DNA from: Aquisalimonas lutea
GTDB lineage: Bacteria; Pseudomonadota; Gammaproteobacteria; Nitrococcales; Aquisalimonadaceae
Direction of reading: 5' to 3'
DNA length: 64,000 nt
Assembly (NCBI RefSeq): GCF_030409225.1
Contig: NZ_JAUFPK010000008.1
Location: 1-64,000 of the forward strand
Both the position numbers and the translations under genes were made by a program. The first letter of the stretch is position 1. Each line of letters begins with the position of its first letter. Positions 41,635 to 50,935 of the stretch are shown here, piece after piece. The notes under the pieces are model-generated. The model was not told where the DNA came from. It did no database searches and saw nothing but the letters and a program-made list of their open reading frames with translations.

Positions 41635-41850
41635 CGAGCACGCTTCGGAAACGGCACGTCGTAGCCGCGACTGGGTGGTATCGGCCCTCACCAGACGTCC
41701 GGCCATGCGAGTCAAGCGTCCGCTTCCAAGATCAGAGGCCAGAATTAGGATCAACACAACCTCGAAATTGCACTGGACGATACTGACTACCAGGAACGAA
41801 AGGACAGGCGATGGTGTGCTTGGATTGGAAACGCCTATCCAGACGATCAG

Positions 41851-42513
41851 TTATCCGTCAACGAGTAAACCGTTGAGCATCGGCTCGATGACGCTCATGG
41901 CCTCGTCCAGCGCCTCATTCGAATCCGCCGCATTCGCAACAAGTAAGCAGGCCTCATTGAGCGCGCCGGCGATAACCCCGGCGAGCATTGCCAAGGGAAG
42001 AGGCTTGATGATGCCCCGCTGCATGGCGCGCCGGAGGTCGGCGCGCAGCAACGTCACGCCGTACTCGCTTTCGACGCGCTGCCAATCCTCCCAGGAAAGG
42101 ACCCAGCGGGCATCAACCAGCACGATCTGACGAATGGACGCGTCACTGTGGAGCTCGATGTACCGCCGGCAGCGTGACCTCAGCTCAGCCCAGACCTTCG
42201 CGTTCGTTTGCGCGGTAAAGCGCTCCAGGTGCAGCGCATGGCTATCGTCCGGGGAGAACGGCTTGTGCTCGGCGTGGGTGATGAACGCACCGCGGCTGAG
42301 TTCCTTCTTGACGTTCTCGAACACCCGCAGGAACAAATCCTCCTTCCCCGCGAAGTGGTGGTAGAACGCGCCTTTGGTGACCTCGGCCAGACGCACGATG
42401 TCGTCGACGGACGCATTGGCATAGCCCTGTCTGGCGAACTGCTTGCGCGCCGCCACGATGAGCGCATCACGAGTCACTCGCCCCTGCTCTGCTTTTCTCG
42501 AAACCGTTGCCAT
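41851..42513 (-). CDS. TetR-family transcriptional regulator
   Basis: A 220-residue TetR protein. The HTH is in LIVAARKQFARQGYANASVD then DIVRLAEVTKGAFYHHFAGK, followed by the helical ligand domain. The start is the ATG at 42513 behind AAGGAG; an ATG 18 bases earlier includes that site. It is divergent from the DUF4242 gene, with two ATAC-N5-GTAT operators in between, so it probably represses both itself and that gene. Confidence 0.93.
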   Translation of the reverse strand: MATVSRKAEQGRVTRDALIVAARKQFARQGYANASVDDIVRLAEVTKGAFYHHFAGKEDLFLRVFENVKKELSRGAFITHAEHKPFSPDDSHALHLERFTAQTNAKVWAELRSRCRRYIELHSDASIRQIVLVDARWVLSWEDWQRVESEYGVTLLRADLRRAMQRGIIKPLPLAMLAGVIAGALNEACLLVANAADSNEALDEAMSVIEPMLNGLLVDG

Positions 42514-42533
42514 CCGTCGTCTCCTTGACATAC

Positions 42534-42568
42534 ATACCGTCAGTATCTATACAACATACTACCGGTAT
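42534..42568. promoter_or_regulatory. Two ATAC-N5-GTAT operators
   Basis: ATACCGTCAGTAT (42534-42546) and ATACTACCGGTAT (42556-42568) have the same half-sites and spacer, with centres 22 bases apart, about two helical turns. They lie between divergent tetR and the DUF4242 gene. Confidence 0.7.
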
Positions 42569-42594
42569 GCAAATGAGGCAAACGGGAGGTAGTC

Positions 42595-42870
42595 ATGCCG
42601 AAGTACGTGATTGAACGCGAAATCCCCGGGGTGGGCGAGATGAGCGCGGAACAACTCCGGGAGGCATCGCGTGCATCCAATGCCGTACGCGACGAGCTCG
42701 GCCCGAGGGAGCTGCAGTGGCTCAACAGCTACATTTGCGATGACAAGATCTACTGCGTATACATTGCGGCCAACGAAGACATAATCCATGAGCATGCCCG
42801 CTGCCTGGATATCCCAGCGAACCGGATCGCCCGAGTCCAGGCCGTAACCGACCCTTCCACTGCAGAGTAG
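42595..42870 (+). CDS. DUF4242 domain protein
   Basis: A 91-residue protein matching DUF4242: MPKYVIEREIPGVGEMSAEQ, then LGPRELQWLNSYICDDKIYC, YIAANEDIIHEHARC, and VQAVTDPSTAE at the end. The family is small and functionally undefined, though some members bind metal. A good GGGAGG precedes the ATG. It is probably controlled by the adjacent TetR protein. Confidence 0.88.
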   Translation: MPKYVIEREIPGVGEMSAEQLREASRASNAVRDELGPRELQWLNSYICDDKIYCVYIAANEDIIHEHARCLDIPANRIARVQAVTDPSTAE

Positions 42871-43065
42871 CTGCGATCAAAGATGGAGCTGCGGTGGCAG
42901 GCCCGCCGTAGCTCCACACTGCGCACACCTGGCTTGTCGTGCCCCGACCCATACCCGACCTATGCCCTTGCCTCGCCCAATGTCAGCTTCTTGTGTAGCC
43001 GAGCTACACCGGTCTTGAAACGTTCGATTAGCGTTTCATTCGCTATCCGCAAAGAAAGCACTCCT

Positions 43066-43485
43066 CTACAGGACCTTGATCGTTCTGCGAGCCCCGTCCA
43101 GTTGGAGTATGTCTCCTGTTTTAATCGAGTCGAAAATCTTGGAGTCCACTCCTGAGGCAATCGGGATACCGGCGGCAACAGCACCCTGCACCATTACCGG
43201 ATTGATTTCACCGAAGATGAGTCCGGAAAATCCAACGCCGAGGTTTGCCATGGCTGGTAGAGCCCACCCTGCGGCTACGCCACCCTGAACCCCTGGTGAC
43301 ACCAGAATATAGCCATTGATCTTTTTGCCAAAGAGTGGATGCGATTGTCTGGAAAACGCACCGGTCTTTCTATTCAGGTCATAGCGCGCACTGAAAGGTA
43401 AGGGGTCCACAAGTGCCGGAGCCTCAATCAGCGAGTCTGTAGCTTGGGCGATGTAGAAGATCGTGTGCGTCGCATCATTAGTCAT
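43066..43485 (-). CDS. Aconitase X small subunit (DUF126)
   Basis: A 139-residue swivelling-domain protein. Conserved elements are ALVDPLPFSARYDLNRKTGA, SHPLFGKKINGYILVSPGVQ, PVMVQGAVAAGIPIASGVDS and GDILQLDG. In AcnX enzymes this subunit closes over the substrate of the large subunit. It follows the large-subunit gene with a four-base overlap. Two-subunit AcnX enzymes act as hydro-lyases, for example cis-3-hydroxyproline dehydratase or mevalonate-5-phosphate dehydratase in archaea; the substrate here is unknown. Confidence 0.9.
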   Translation of the reverse strand: MTNDATHTIFYIAQATDSLIEAPALVDPLPFSARYDLNRKTGAFSRQSHPLFGKKINGYILVSPGVQGGVAAGWALPAMANLGVGFSGLIFGEINPVMVQGAVAAGIPIASGVDSKIFDSIKTGDILQLDGARRTIKVL

Positions 43486-44717
43486 TTTAGTCTACCCGTA
43501 ATGGCTGCATGAACACAGTCTTCAGTCCTTTGGAGAATGGGTTGATATCCATGAGCTTTGATAATGTTCACTAGCTTTGCTGAATTCGTTACCACATTTC
43601 TCCACCCAAACTGTTCTCGCTGGGCGGCGGGGTCCATGATGTACCAGCACGTTCCTTTTAGAATTAGTCCACCAGCGTCGCGAATGGTTTGCGCAATCCC
43701 TTGCTCTTCCGCCACAAAGTGAACGGCCGTGTTCGTAGTGAGGATGAGCTGTACGTTCTCTGACACCTTCTTTCCTGAAAGAAGAGAGGCGATTTTCTTC
43801 ATCTCGAAAAGGGATAGCTGTGGCGCGGTAAAGACGACGAGATCGGGGTTTTCATTGGTTTGTTGCGACTCGAAATAGTCGTCGAGTGTCCGCTCCGTAA
43901 TCACCGTCTCGTCCAGAATAGAGCGACCATTTACCGCTGCTTCCATGTTCGGTGCTTCAGGGGTTGTATTAACGACGTGATACATCGCCATGGAACCGAA
44001 ACTTGCAAGGCTCGCGCCCAAGTGTTTGAGGTTGTCCGAGGAGGGCGCGCTATTAGGCATGGAGAATGCTGGGACATTCCAGTAGCTACGGAAGCGTTCA
44101 CCGACGATCGCGCCGACGGCACCCCAATCGGCGTAGTCGTCGAGGTGCGCCTCTTGGCGGACGATGACGTTAGCGCGACGGTTTACGTCGAGGTGGTAGC
44201 CGTACGCTGGGGTGCGACCCGTTAGTCCGGCTGCTAGCGAGGCGGGTCCGGACTCATAATTGGTACGTGCTCCGAGGACGGAATTGGCGTAGGCAACAGT
44301 CCCTGTGTCACCCCAGGCGACGTGTTCTCCCTTGGTCGGTTGAAAGTGCGTCTGGTATCCAATGCACGTGTTTGCGGTGAGTACGCCGAGTTGACGTAAG
44401 AGCGCAAGGACTTGAGTCTCGCCCTCAACGAGCCCAGTGTCCTGCTTGAGAAAGTCGGCATGCTCGAAGTCAACACATGAGGGGTTGCGCGTGGTAGGGA
44501 TCCGAGTTGCAAGACCTGCCCGCGCAAGGTCTTGTAGGAACGATAGTCCCATGCTTCCGAAGACTTCCGGATCGCCCATGAAGTGAGCGTTCGTGACGGG
44601 CACGAAACCATCCGCATCGAAGAACTGCCCTACCTGATACTGCTGCGCGAAGACCGCGGCAAGCGCCTCGCCGGCATCCCCGTTGAGTATCTCTTGCTCT
44701 TCCCGTGAAAGCTTCAT
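43482..44717 (-). CDS. Aconitase X large (catalytic) subunit (DUF521)
   Basis: A 411-residue AcnX protein. Features: LSREEQEILNGDAGEALAAV near the start, FVPVTNAHFMGDPEVFGSMG, NPSCVDFEHADFLKQD, LTANTCIGYQTHFQPTKGEH with a likely cluster or active-site Cys, GARTNYESGPASLAAGLTGR and a C-terminal KGTCWYIMDP. The start at 44717 has GGGGAA upstream. It acts as a Fe-S or metal-dependent dehydratase with the DUF126 subunit. It is divergent from the first binding-protein gene, and the intergenic region carries strong operator-like symmetry. Confidence 0.9.
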   Translation of the reverse strand: MKLSREEQEILNGDAGEALAAVFAQQYQVGQFFDADGFVPVTNAHFMGDPEVFGSMGLSFLQDLARAGLATRIPTTRNPSCVDFEHADFLKQDTGLVEGETQVLALLRQLGVLTANTCIGYQTHFQPTKGEHVAWGDTGTVAYANSVLGARTNYESGPASLAAGLTGRTPAYGYHLDVNRRANVIVRQEAHLDDYADWGAVGAIVGERFRSYWNVPAFSMPNSAPSSDNLKHLGASLASFGSMAMYHVVNTTPEAPNMEAAVNGRSILDETVITERTLDDYFESQQTNENPDLVVFTAPQLSLFEMKKIASLLSGKKVSENVQLILTTNTAVHFVAEEQGIAQTIRDAGGLILKGTCWYIMDPAAQREQFGWRNVVTNSAKLVNIIKAHGYQPILQRTEDCVHAAITGRLK

Positions 44718-44820
44718 TGCCGTTCCCCGTAATGTGGAGAGGACTGACCTGAGCACGTGTGATCTGCGACTCCGCGCCCTTGGGCCTACCCTCGTGGTTC
44801 ATTTGGATGGGAGTTTGAAA

Positions 44821-44872
44821 GGTATGCATAGGTATGTCAATATTTGACACAAGAGGTATGCAGACCTATGGT
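44821..44872. promoter_or_regulatory. Divergent control region with nested symmetry and a plus-strand promoter
   Basis: Between acnX and the first binding-protein gene lie TGTCAA-TAT-TTGACA (44835-44849, perfect), flanked by direct repeats GGTATGCA (44821, 44855) and inverted CATAGGT / ACCTATG (44827, 44864). TTGACA at 44844-44849, 17 bases, then TATGGT at 44867-44872 makes a plausible sigma-70 promoter for the plus-strand operon. The GntR regulator at 60585 is a candidate ligand-responsive factor. Confidence 0.6.
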
Positions 44873-44972
44873 TATGTTGTTGGTTGCAGCAATCTGCTAC
44901 TGACTGAGTCGAGTAGGTTCGGGGACGCGTTAAGGCAGGATGCCTGCTTCGAGACGAAACGGGAGGTGTGAA

Positions 44973-46022
44973 ATGGGAACGTCCTTATCAGTACTCCGGC
45001 GCCGTGTGGTTTCCGCAGGGCTGTGTGTGTGCGCGATTACAATGACGGCTGGCGTCGCTAATACCAGTGCTGCGCAGGATGACGAGCTGATCCCTGTCAG
45101 TATCGGGCTTCCGATATCCAACTACTGGCCTGGATACGTTGCCCGCGAGCAGGGATTCTTTGAGGAAGCCGGATTCAAGCCCGAGTTTCATATGTTTACC
45201 TCAGGTGCTCCCTTGATCGCTGCGATGCAGTCCGGGAGCATCGATGTGGCCTGGACGGGGCTTGCAACGTTGTTCATGGTCCACCAGGACATTCCGCTTA
45301 CGTATCTCTACACACCGCTCAATTCCTCGAGTCAGCAAGGGTTTATCGTGAACCCCGATACCGGGATTGAGTCGTACCGGGATATTGCACAAGCGTCGGC
45401 GATTGGTGCGCCGACGGCGACGTGTGCGCACATCGCGACAAGTCTGGCTGCCGATGCGGCGGGCGTGTCGATGGACGAGGTGAATCGTCGCAACGTCAGC
45501 CCTGAAAACCTGCAGCCAGCGCTCGAGGATGGGGATATCGACGCTGCCTTCATTTGGGGGCCGTGGAGTTTGCAGCTGCAGGAAGCGGGATATCCGGTGG
45601 TGAGCTGGGACCGCGACTACAATGGTGAGGTGTGCGCGACCAATGTTGCCGCACGGCCATCCTTCCTTGAAGAGCATCCGGAAGCGGGGTGCCGGCTGGT
45701 GAAAGCCCAGGCCCTAACCCTGGAGGCAACAGAAGCCAATCCGGAGCTCGCGGTGACCGCCCTTCAACGGGTGTTGGGTCTTTCCGAAAAGCTTGCCCGG
45801 GAGACCTACGAGACCCTGGAAATCCCGTCGCTCGAGTCGCAGATCCAGGATGGAACCGCCTGGTCCTTGACAGAAGCGCCCGGGGGGCTTGTCGACAAGC
45901 TGCACACTGCGAGCAAGGCCCTTCATAGTGCCGAGGTGTTTCCTGAGCCGGTCTCCAGGGAGAAGCTGGATGATGCGGTAACGCCGGAGTATGTCGAGCA
46001 ATTCCTGAACGGTGAGTGTTGA
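44973..46022 (+). CDS. NitT/TauT-type ABC solute-binding protein 1
   Basis: A 349-residue periplasmic binding protein of the NMT1/SsuA-like class. The signal peptide is VVSAGLCVCAITMTAGVANT ending near AA-QD. The mature protein begins LIPVSIGLPISNYWPGYVAR and has the class pattern FTSGAPLIAAMQSGSIDVAW, APTATCAHIATSLAADA and DIDAAFIWGPWSLQLQE. It is clearly more distant from binding proteins 2 and 3 than they are from each other. The start follows GGGAGGTG. Ligands of this class are small organic or inorganic anions; which one cannot be told. Confidence 0.9.
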   Translation: MGTSLSVLRRRVVSAGLCVCAITMTAGVANTSAAQDDELIPVSIGLPISNYWPGYVAREQGFFEEAGFKPEFHMFTSGAPLIAAMQSGSIDVAWTGLATLFMVHQDIPLTYLYTPLNSSSQQGFIVNPDTGIESYRDIAQASAIGAPTATCAHIATSLAADAAGVSMDEVNRRNVSPENLQPALEDGDIDAAFIWGPWSLQLQEAGYPVVSWDRDYNGEVCATNVAARPSFLEEHPEAGCRLVKAQALTLEATEANPELAVTALQRVLGLSEKLARETYETLEIPSLESQIQDGTAWSLTEAPGGLVDKLHTASKALHSAEVFPEPVSREKLDDAVTPEYVEQFLNGEC

Positions 46023-46138
46023 GCCTGGTGGGGACTGCGGAGTCGCTTCGGGGTGCACGGGGGATTCCTTACTGCCAGTAGGCTCGTCGAGGAAAACAAT
46101 CAGCCCCATGCGCGGGGCAATGAGGAGGAGATGGTTCG

Positions 46139-47164
46139 ATGAGTATCAAAACAGCGATTGCGAAAGGCGCCCTAGTCACGCTCGTGGCACAGATCTCCTT
46201 TGGTCAGGTTGTCCAGGCATCAGAAGGCGAAACAGTTTCTTTTGATTACGGGATTCCGTCGGGGTTCTATGCATCCCTCTACGTCGCGGAAGATCTTGGG
46301 CTTTTCGACAAGTACGGGTTGGATCCCAATTTTCATCACTTCGACTCAGGCGCGCCACTGCTTGCGGGATTGGAGAGTGAGAGCCTGGACGTGGTGACCA
46401 CCGGTCTTGCCTCGGTATTTGCCATTGGGAAGGGCATTCCGATTACGTACATCATGTGGGAGGGTGATGCCGCGCAGGCGGAAGGGATTATCGCTCGCAA
46501 CGGAGTCGGCATGGAATCCATCGAGGACCTGGGACGGATCGACGCTATCGGGGCGCCCACCGGTACCTGTGCGCAAATCTCCCTGTACCACGCCGCGGAC
46601 CACGCGGGTGTCGACTACAACGACCTGAACCGGGTCAACGTGGCGCCACCGATGTATGCCAACGCCTTCCACAGCGCGTCCCTGGATGCCGGGGTCTCAT
46701 GGTCTCCCTATCTGATCTCCATGAAGCAAGACGGCCATGACCTGGTTGGACTCGACCCCGAGTGGATGCCCGAGGGAGGTGCGTGCCCGGAGATGACGAT
46801 GGCGCGAACGCCTTTCCTTGAAGAGAACCCGGAGGTAGCAAGGCGCCTGGTTCGGATCAACGCCGAGGCGCGTGCCGCAATCGCCGAAGACCCCTCACTC
46901 GCGCTCGACGCGGTTAAACGGCGGTTGAGCCTCAATGACGACGTGGCGAGGGAGGTGTTTGAACTCTACGAATTTCCCTCGTTTGAGCAGCAGCTTGACG
47001 CCGACTCTCGCTATTCCCTGGTAGGAGAGAAGGGGGTCGTGGCTCAGCTCAAGGTTGCCGCCGATACCTTCGAAGAGCTCGGTGTTATTTCCGAGACGTT
47101 ATCCGTCGAGACACTGAGCGACGCGGTCGAACCGCGCTATGTCCAGGAGTACGCGAATGACTAG
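46139..47164 (+). CDS. NitT/TauT-type ABC solute-binding protein 2
   Basis: A 341-residue periplasmic protein with a short signal peptide (AKGALVTLVAQISFGQVVQA). It continues FDYGIPSGFYASLYVAEDLG, DSGAPLLAGLESESLDVVTT, GAPTGTCAQISLYHAADHAG and GLDPEWMPEGGACPEMTMAR. It shares most of these segments with binding protein 3 (49037), so the two are recent paralogues, with a GTC-type binding-loop motif PTGTCA in both. A GAGGAGGAG site precedes the ATG. It has no ABC ATPase or permease of its own. Confidence 0.9.
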   Translation: MSIKTAIAKGALVTLVAQISFGQVVQASEGETVSFDYGIPSGFYASLYVAEDLGLFDKYGLDPNFHHFDSGAPLLAGLESESLDVVTTGLASVFAIGKGIPITYIMWEGDAAQAEGIIARNGVGMESIEDLGRIDAIGAPTGTCAQISLYHAADHAGVDYNDLNRVNVAPPMYANAFHSASLDAGVSWSPYLISMKQDGHDLVGLDPEWMPEGGACPEMTMARTPFLEENPEVARRLVRINAEARAAIAEDPSLALDAVKRRLSLNDDVAREVFELYEFPSFEQQLDADSRYSLVGEKGVVAQLKVAADTFEELGVISETLSVETLSDAVEPRYVQEYAND

Positions 47165-47348
47165 CGGGACTTCGCGGGATGCGCAGATGCTCGACTGGCT
47201 TTGTACACCCACCCCTCTCGGGCGATGAAGCAATCCTGTGGAGGCCGGCTGAGGACCATGGATGGTCCGTAGTGGCGATCAGTCCAGAGGAAGAGGTTCC
47301 CTTATCGGCGAGCCCTAAGCAATACACTCCAATAACCGGAGTAACTCC

Positions 47349-48134
47349 ATGAGTAGCGATTACCAGAACCTGCATGACGTTTCAGGAAAAGCGGCCGTAG
47401 TCATTGGCGCGGCGGGCGGTATCGGGCACGCGGTGGCCAGAGGACTGGCAGCGAACGGTGCACGGACCATCTGCGTGGACGTGGACGCAGATGGCGCAGA
47501 AACGACAGCGACCACGATCCGCAACGATGGAGGACAAGCGGAGTCGGTGAAAGCGGACGTGCTCTCCGATGGGGATCTAGACCGCCTTACGACGGAGTAT
47601 GGAGACGCCGAGATCCTCGTTGTTACCCCGGCCATCCTGGTACGTAAGCGGATCACGGAGCAGAACGACGACGAGTTCGACAAGCAAGTCAACCTCAACG
47701 TGAAGGGGACGTTCCGGGTGGTGCGAGGCTTCGGTCGCGCAATGGCTGAGCGGGGTCGGGGCAGCATCATCGGGTTCTCAAGTGTCCGGGCGGAGCTTGT
47801 TGAGCCTGGTTCGGGGGTGTACGCGGCAACCAAGGCTGCCGTTCTGCAAATGCTCAGAACTCTCGCCGCAGAGCTCGGGCCGGACGGCGTACGCGTAAAC
47901 CTGATATCGCCAAGCCCCGTCGCAACGCGGCTCACGGAAGACGTAAGAAGTCGTCCGGAGTGGTTCGAGGCAACGGCCAACCGGTCAATGCTGCGGCGGT
48001 GGGCAGAGCCCGACGATTTCGTCGGTCCGGCGCTGTTTCTTGCCTCCGACGCGTCGCGATTCGTTACCGCCGCAAATCTCGCAGTCGATGGTGGATGGAG
48101 CGCGGCTGACGGCCTTTCACGCATTAGCGGTTGA
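47349..48134 (+). CDS. Short-chain dehydrogenase/reductase (SDR)
   Basis: A 261-residue classical SDR. The cofactor loop is VVIGAAGGIGHAVARGLAAN; the Asp in TICVDVDADG favours NAD. The catalytic residues are in IIGFSSVRAELVEPG and GVYAATKAAVLQML (Ser, Tyr-x3-Lys), and AVDGGWSAADGLSRISG closes the fold. The expected NAG motif is VTPA here, a departure from the usual Asn. It probably oxidises a hydroxy intermediate to a keto compound in the pathway of this cluster. It lies between binding protein 2 and the ABC ATPase gene. Confidence 0.92.
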   Translation: MSSDYQNLHDVSGKAAVVIGAAGGIGHAVARGLAANGARTICVDVDADGAETTATTIRNDGGQAESVKADVLSDGDLDRLTTEYGDAEILVVTPAILVRKRITEQNDDEFDKQVNLNVKGTFRVVRGFGRAMAERGRGSIIGFSSVRAELVEPGSGVYAATKAAVLQMLRTLAAELGPDGVRVNLISPSPVATRLTEDVRSRPEWFEATANRSMLRRWAEPDDFVGPALFLASDASRFVTAANLAVDGGWSAADGLSRISG

Positions 48135-48212
48135 GCCCGGCTGTTGTGGGGGAGAGCCGAACATAAATGCAGGCGCTAGGCAGTAGATTGTGGCGCTTCG
48201 CGAGGAGGAGAG

Positions 48213-49037
48213 ATGAGCAACAGTACCCCGAAAATAGAGTTCGAAAACGTCCAGAAGGTGTACCCACCTGTCAAGAAATCAGGTGAACCGGTTGAGGCAA
48301 TTGGCGATCTGTCTCTTGCGTTGGAGGAGTCCGAGATATTCTCGATCGTAGGGCCGACAGGGTGCGGAAAATCGACTGCACTAAACATGATCGCGGGGTT
48401 CGAATACCCGAGTGCCGGTGCACTGACCCTGGATGGAATGCCCATCGCCAATCCCGGGCCGGATCGGGCTGTCGTGTTTCAGCATCAATCCCTGTTCCCT
48501 TGGCTGACGGCCCTGGATAACGTCACTCTGGGCGTCAAGTGCCGGGGGATGCCCAAGAGCGAGTACATGGCGAAGGCACGAGAACTCCTCAATGCCGTCG
48601 GGCTGTCCGGATTTGAGAAGAGCTATCCGTATCAACTTTCCGGTGGAATGCAGCAGCGCGTCCAGATTGCACGGGCACTCATTAGTAGCCCGAGCGTGCT
48701 CCTGATGGATGAGCCTTTTGGTGCGCTGGATTACCAGACCCGACTCCTAATGCAGCAGCTCCTCCTCGAGCTTTGGATCGAATTCAGACCAACGATTTTC
48801 TTCATTACACACGACGTTACCGAGGCCGTGTTTATTTCGGACCGAGTCGGCGTGATGACGCAGCGTCCGGGGCGGCTCAAGACCGTCGCCGATGTTCCCA
48901 TTGCCAAGCCCAGGACAATCGACACGCTTACCGATAGCCAGTTCACTGAGATCGAGCACCGCGTGCTGACCTCCGTCCAGGAAGAGATCGGAACCATTGG
49001 GCTTGGCGCAAGTAATAGCGACAGGAGGACCACCTGA
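48213..49037 (+). CDS. ABC transporter ATP-binding protein (NitT/TauT type)
   Basis: A 274-residue ATPase. Walker A is [16 protein letters not shown]-loop [20 protein letters not shown], signature [17 protein letters not shown], Walker [15 protein letters not shown], and H-loop [12 protein letters not shown]. It belongs to the SsuB/TauB/NrtD class. It ends in ATG overlap with the third binding-protein gene, and the permease follows, so these three genes make one import system. The start has GAGGAGGAG upstream. Confidence 0.94.
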   Translation: MSNSTPKIEFENVQKVYPPVKKSGEPVEAIGDLSLALEESEIFSIVGPTGCGKSTALNMIAGFEYPSAGALTLDGMPIANPGPDRAVVFQHQSLFPWLTALDNVTLGVKCRGMPKSEYMAKARELLNAVGLSGFEKSYPYQLSGGMQQRVQIARALISSPSVLLMDEPFGALDYQTRLLMQQLLLELWIEFRPTIFFITHDVTEAVFISDRVGVMTQRPGRLKTVADVPIAKPRTIDTLTDSQFTEIEHRVLTSVQEEIGTIGLGASNSDRRTT

Positions 49038-50080
49038 TGCTCAACACACGGTGGACCCAAGCACTTGCTATAGCCGGCGTTACCGGGTTTCTAGCGCTTA
49101 CTGGCACGGCAGGAGCCGATAGTACAGCGCCGATTCAGTTCAATTACGGGGCTCCGACCTCTGTCTATCCGGTGTTGTATGTAGCCGAGGATTTAGGGCT
49201 CTTCGAGGAGCATGGGCTGAAGCCGAACTTCCATTATTTCGACTCGGGTGCCCCCCTTCTTGCCGGTCTTGAGAGTGAAAGTCTCGACGTTGTGACGACG
49301 GGACTCGCGTCGATCTTCGCCGTTGGACGTGGGATCCCTGTCGTCTACCTCTTCTGGGAAGGCGATGCCGCTCAAGCGGAGGGATTGGTCGCTCGGGACG
49401 GTGTGGACATGCAGTCCGTAGAAGACCTGAGCCAGGTAGGTACCGTCGGCGTGCCAACAGGTACGTGCGCTCACGTCTCCCTTTTCCACGCCGCGGACAA
49501 GGCGGGGATTCCGTATAAGGAGCTGGATACTGTCGATATCGCACCTCCCTTGTACGCAAACGCGTTTCACAGCGAGTCGATCGACGCTGGCTTGGCTTGG
49601 TCACCCTACCTTCTGGATTTGCAGGCGCAGGGTCACGAGGTCGTCGGGTTCGATCCCGAATGGGTACCTGGCGGCGGGGCATGTCCGGACATGACGTTGG
49701 CGCGAAAGGGCGCTCTCGAGGAGAACCCGGAACTGGGTCATCGTCTGGCGGCTGTCAACGCAGAAGCCAGAAAAGCGCTGGAGAGCAATCCGGACCTTGG
49801 CGTCCAGGCCATCGTGTCGCGGCTCAATGTCTCCCGGGAGGTCGCGGAGGCCGTTCTCGATAGGTATCTCCAAGGGGTCCCCTCTTTTGCAGAACAGTTG
49901 AGTCCTGACTCGCGATACGCACTGGTCGGGGCGGACGGACTTGTCGCGCAGCTGGTTTTGGCTGCCGAGACATTTGCAGAGCTCGGCGTCCTTGATGGGG
50001 CCCTCAGTGAGGACGAAATCTTACGTGCCATCGACGCCGATTACATCAAAAGCGAGTTGGCGGCCGGGAGGAATGATTAG
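49037..50080 (+). CDS. NitT/TauT-type ABC solute-binding protein 3
   Basis: A 347-residue periplasmic protein with signal peptide ALAIAGVTGFLALTGTAGA. The mature part reads FNYGAPTSVYPVLYVAEDLG, DSGAPLLAGLESESLDVVTT, GVPTGTCAHVSLFHAADKAG and GFDPEWVPGGGACPDMTLAR, closely matching binding protein 2. It overlaps the ATPase gene by one base and is followed at once by the permease gene, so it is the binding protein most directly linked to the transporter. Confidence 0.91.
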   Translation: MLNTRWTQALAIAGVTGFLALTGTAGADSTAPIQFNYGAPTSVYPVLYVAEDLGLFEEHGLKPNFHYFDSGAPLLAGLESESLDVVTTGLASIFAVGRGIPVVYLFWEGDAAQAEGLVARDGVDMQSVEDLSQVGTVGVPTGTCAHVSLFHAADKAGIPYKELDTVDIAPPLYANAFHSESIDAGLAWSPYLLDLQAQGHEVVGFDPEWVPGGGACPDMTLARKGALEENPELGHRLAAVNAEARKALESNPDLGVQAIVSRLNVSREVAEAVLDRYLQGVPSFAEQLSPDSRYALVGADGLVAQLVLAAETFAELGVLDGALSEDEILRAIDADYIKSELAAGRND

Positions 50081-50082
50081 CC

Positions 50083-50934
50083 ATGGCTGTAACAACACCA
50101 GTGGATAGAACCCGCAACACAAGCAGAGCGGCAGGCGGGTCTGCTTCGAAGGGGAGCGTCAGCATGCTTCGCAGAGTTCCGTTACCGGTCATTTCGATTA
50201 CCGCAATCGCCATACTACTTTTCATTTGGTACCTAGTGACGAATCTAGGAGTTGTTGGACCAAGGCAATTGCCGGCGCCGCAAGCGCTATTCAGCCAGTT
50301 TTTGACCCTGGCGGAGAACGGCTATCAGGGAACGGCATTACTGGTCCAGATCCAAGCGAGCCTCGGAAGAACACTCATCGGGTTTTTCATCGGGGCCACG
50401 GCTGGAATCGTCGTGGGCCTTGCGGGTGGATATAGCCGGATAATTGGTGCAGTGATTACACCAATAATGGCGTTTATTCGTCCCATTCCTCCGATCGCTT
50501 TCATTCCGATGGTGGTGCTTTATCTGGGGCTGGGCGAGACAGGGAAGATCGTTCTGATCGTGGTGACGGCATTCAATTACTCAGTGGTTAACGCTCAGGC
50601 AGGAGCTGCAGGAACACCCATCGCATACCGGCGAGCGGCGGCGACACTTGGGCTTTCAAAGTTTCAGGAATTCATGCGGATTATCGTACCTTCGGCGCTT
50701 CCGGCCATCTTTACCGGGCTCCGCGTTGCGCTTGCGCTCAGCTGGGCCGTTGTGGTTGCCGCTGAGCTGGTCGGTGCCCAGAAGGGTCTTGGATACATGA
50801 TTAATAACGCCGCCCTTCTATTCGACATACCGACGGTATTCATCGGAATTATCCTCATCGGGATTATCGGTATGACGTTGAATGGGCTCATTGGTGTGGC
50901 CGAGAAAAAGCTTGTGCATTGGGGCGGGCGCTGA
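50083..50934 (+). CDS. ABC transporter permease (NitT/TauT type)
   Basis: A 283-residue membrane protein with six predicted helices. It includes ISITAIAILLFIWYLVTNLG, IGFFIGATAGIVVGLAGGYS, the EAA-like loop region YRRAAATLGLSKFQEFMRII, and ALALSWAVVVAAELVGAQKG, typical of SsuC/TauC permeases. An unusually polar N-terminal extension of about 30 residues precedes the first helix. It is the only permease in the cluster, so a homodimer probably serves all three binding proteins. Confidence 0.92.
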   Translation: MAVTTPVDRTRNTSRAAGGSASKGSVSMLRRVPLPVISITAIAILLFIWYLVTNLGVVGPRQLPAPQALFSQFLTLAENGYQGTALLVQIQASLGRTLIGFFIGATAGIVVGLAGGYSRIIGAVITPIMAFIRPIPPIAFIPMVVLYLGLGETGKIVLIVVTAFNYSVVNAQAGAAGTPIAYRRAAATLGLSKFQEFMRIIVPSALPAIFTGLRVALALSWAVVVAAELVGAQKGLGYMINNAALLFDIPTVFIGIILIGIIGMTLNGLIGVAEKKLVHWGGR

Positions 50935-50935
50935 T

